Made by a program: the position numbers and the translations under genes
Part shown: positions 62,487 through 64,000 of the stretch, piece after piece
Layout of the letters: each line of letters opens with the position of its first letter
Numbering within the stretch: position 1 is the stretch's first letter
DNA from: Ilyonectria destructans
Taxonomy: Eukaryota; Ascomycota; Sordariomycetes; Hypocreales; Nectriaceae
Length of the DNA: 64,000 bases
Assembly: GCA_020740775.1 (NCBI GenBank)
Contig: JAHEWK010000031.1
Span: 248,001-312,000 of the forward strand
Direction of reading: 5' to 3'
Notes under the pieces: generated by a model
What the model saw: only the letters and a program-made list of their open reading frames with translations
The model's database searches: none
Told to the model about the DNA's origin: nothing

Positions 62487-62599
62487 GCGTATATGAAACA
62501 TATGAAACCGACTGAAACATATGAAACTGGGAGAGTTACAGTTTCATATGAACCCGGGTCCAGGGACTGTTTCAGTTTCATATGAAACAGTATGAAACA
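62487..62599. repeat. Right subterminal GTTTCA repeat cluster of the hAT
   Basis: About six copies of CATATGAAAC or GTTTCATATG, including GTTTCAGTTTCATATGAAAC at 62570-62589, mirror the left-end cluster. Confidence 0.85.
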
Positions 62600-62622
62600 A
62601 CACACGTGGCTATCCAGCACTG

Positions 62623-64000
62623 CCCGAGATGGCCCTGGATGCGGTCCCTTAGCTCTAAATATGTCCCGAGATGTGGACGCTTATGGTCAAGATCTCCATT
62701 CAACTGACCGTCGAAACCTAGGTCGTTCAGCTGCTCTTCACACCACTCTAGGGTTCCTGGATCAAGGAGATCGTCGATATCAACAGCGTCCACAGCCTGT
62801 AGCATCTCATCGAGGCCAGCCATGGCGGAACCCCCGAGCTTGACCGCCCAGTTCTCTACCGCCTCAGTGTTGTAGAGATCCATATGGATACCAGAGACGA
62901 GGTGCTCCCGGTTCTTCTGAGGCCTTATACGATGGCCGTTCCACATCTCCGTGAAGTCAGCGACTTCCTGACGGATCATTGGCCCGTACAAGGCATAAAC
63001 AGCGATTTGATCAGCCTCCCGGTTGGGCTGGAAAAGCCCACTATCGATAAGCTCGTGCGAGAAAGAGATCCAGCGTTGCGTCACACCCTTGAGGAGCTTC
63101 TCCCACCAAGACTCGATCCTCTGGTTGTTTGTACTTGGTCCCCAGATGTGACAAGAGCTTAGTCTCTGTCCCTGTCGATGGACTCGCTCGGTCTCGTCTT
63201 CGCTCATGTATACGACCTCGGTTTGGTCAAGGTCAGCGAGGATAGCTTGAGCCCCAGCCCACAGAGGAGTCTCGATACCATGGTCTGACCGGGTGAAGAG
63301 CGGACGTATCCCTGAGAAGGAGACCGTACGGAGGAACTGCTTGAGGGTACTCAAGGCGGTGACGTTACCCCTACCGACGTATATCCAGATGATGGCCCGC
63401 GAGAAGGCGTCGATGCAGGCGTATATATGGAAGCCGAAGCTCTTGAGCTTCTCATACCCATCGAGAGACCACATGAAGTTGGGGCCAGGGACCTTGAAGT
63501 TCTGGCGATGCTTCCAGTCAGCAAGGCGCCTCTTCTCTGATTGTCGCTTCCACTGAGGGTTCGTCTGGTACTCCCGGTACAAGGCGTTTTGTCCAACGAG
63601 AACACAGGCGCGGATTCGAACGTAGTGGTACAAGTAGCCCCTTCCGAATCCCCTCACGGCAGAAGACCGACGGTCGTCCTGGTCTAGGAACTGTCTCGCT
63701 TTGTCGATAGCTTCTTGTCGTTCGGCGGCGTCTCGGTACCGTCTCTTCATCTTGTTTTGTAGGCGGTACTCCTTGACCGTCCGCTCAGAGATCGTGATAT
63801 CCTTCCTCTGGAGGTCCCGCGCGATGGAGGTGTCGCTGTACCCGTAGAGGAAGAAGTATCGAGAGATCTGGGCTACCAGGTCGTCTGTAGCGACTTGTGA
63901 GGCCAAGGTACTTCTCCCGGCAACACCCCACTCACGGCACCTCCTCTTGAGCGTGGTAACCTCGACGTCGAATCCCTCATCGCGGAGATGGGCAGCGATA
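62623..64000 (-). CDS. Fungal DDE-integrase (rve/'integrase core' type), 5' partial
   Basis: The frame is open from the right window edge, so the start lies outside. The N-terminal part has two HTH-like segments (QISRYFFLYGYSDTSIARDL with SERTVKEYRL). The retroviral-integrase-like core follows: FMWSLDGYEKLKSFGFHIYA (first Asp), PLFTRSDHGIETPLW (second Asp) and GPSTNNQRIESWWEKL (Glu), completing D, D, E. After it come VADFTEMWNGHRIRPQKNRE and an acidic tail. This matches a fungal family of integrase-domain proteins found in multiple copies and thought to belong to DNA transposons. The hAT element interrupts the last 37 codons. Without it the hybrid frame would end at 62578 within the hAT. The core is intact, so the truncated protein may still fold. 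Confidence 0.88.

Larger units (their letters stand above)
59855..62622 (-). mobile_element. Complete hAT transposon, 2768 bp
   Basis: 18-base perfect inverted termini CAGTGCTGGATAGCCACG (59855-59872) and their complement (62605-62622), flanked by a perfect 8-base duplication CCCGAGAT (59847-59854 and 62623-62630). It contains one two-exon transposase on the minus strand and clusters of GTTTCAGTTTCATATGAA-type motifs inside both ends. No coding lesion was seen, so it may be active. It sits in the 3' coding region of the integrase gene. Confidence 0.97.

Noticed and set aside
1..64000. tRNA, rRNA and CRISPR features
   Set aside because: No cloverleaf with T-loop and acceptor pairing, no rRNA-like sequence and no regularly spaced repeat array were seen on either strand.

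Overview
The window is nuclear DNA of a filamentous ascomycete (Pezizomycotina, probably a sordariomycete). The evidence is short GT-AG introns of about 45-125 bases with CTGAC/CTAAC-like branch sites, fungal-only families (Zn2Cys6 regulator, DUF2945, kelch plus transmembrane protein, quinate/sugar-type MFS permease), a Ty3 chromovirus, Ty1/copia, hAT, Mutator and pogo transposons, and several relics whose stop codons fit C-to-T or G-to-A change, as expected of repeat-induced point mutation (RIP). Multi-exon gene models were assembled by hand from splice signals and reading frame.

Left part (1-20.7 kb): an unrecognised partial gene; a Mutator-like transposase (541-3045); a compact double palindrome (3171-3254); a kelch/transmembrane gene broken by an apparent one-base frameshift (4329-6622); a solo LTR with target duplication (7418-7590); a small membrane protein; relics of gluconokinase, a LINE reverse transcriptase, an SDR and a TIM-barrel isomerase; and three credible genes: a 148-aa unknown, a two-exon DUF2945/HVA1-type protein and a four-exon SDR.

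Middle (20.7-39.2 kb): a transposon pile-up. A 5.9-kb chromovirus with identical 168-bp LTRs, a gag/pol overlap and a 9-base LTR-complementary primer site abuts a truncated terminal repeat of a nearly intact pogo-like element. A minus-strand copia element (33.6-38.6 kb) with unequal LTRs follows, then an AT-rich relict.

Gene island (40.0-55.1 kb): six genes free of internal autonomous transposons. In order they are an MFS transporter (14 exons, minus), an SDR (7 exons, plus, divergent across a duplicated promoter module), a BNR/Asp-box sialidase-like protein without signal peptide (5 exons, plus), two divergent Gfo/Idh/MocA oxidoreductases (13 exons minus; 1 exon plus), and a 912-aa Zn2Cys6 regulator (7 exons, minus) carrying two near-identical zinc clusters. 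Uptake, cleavage or sensing of a sugar conjugate, three redox steps and a local regulator look like a carbohydrate-catabolic cluster whose substrate cannot be read from sequence. It is the best candidate here for an undescribed system.

Right part (55.1-64 kb): nested transposons. A decayed hAT transposase holds a 416-bp non-autonomous hAT with a perfect 8-bp duplication. A complete hAT (18-bp TIRs, 8-bp duplication, two-exon 751-aa transposase) is inserted near the 3' end of a fungal DDE-integrase gene that runs off the right edge.
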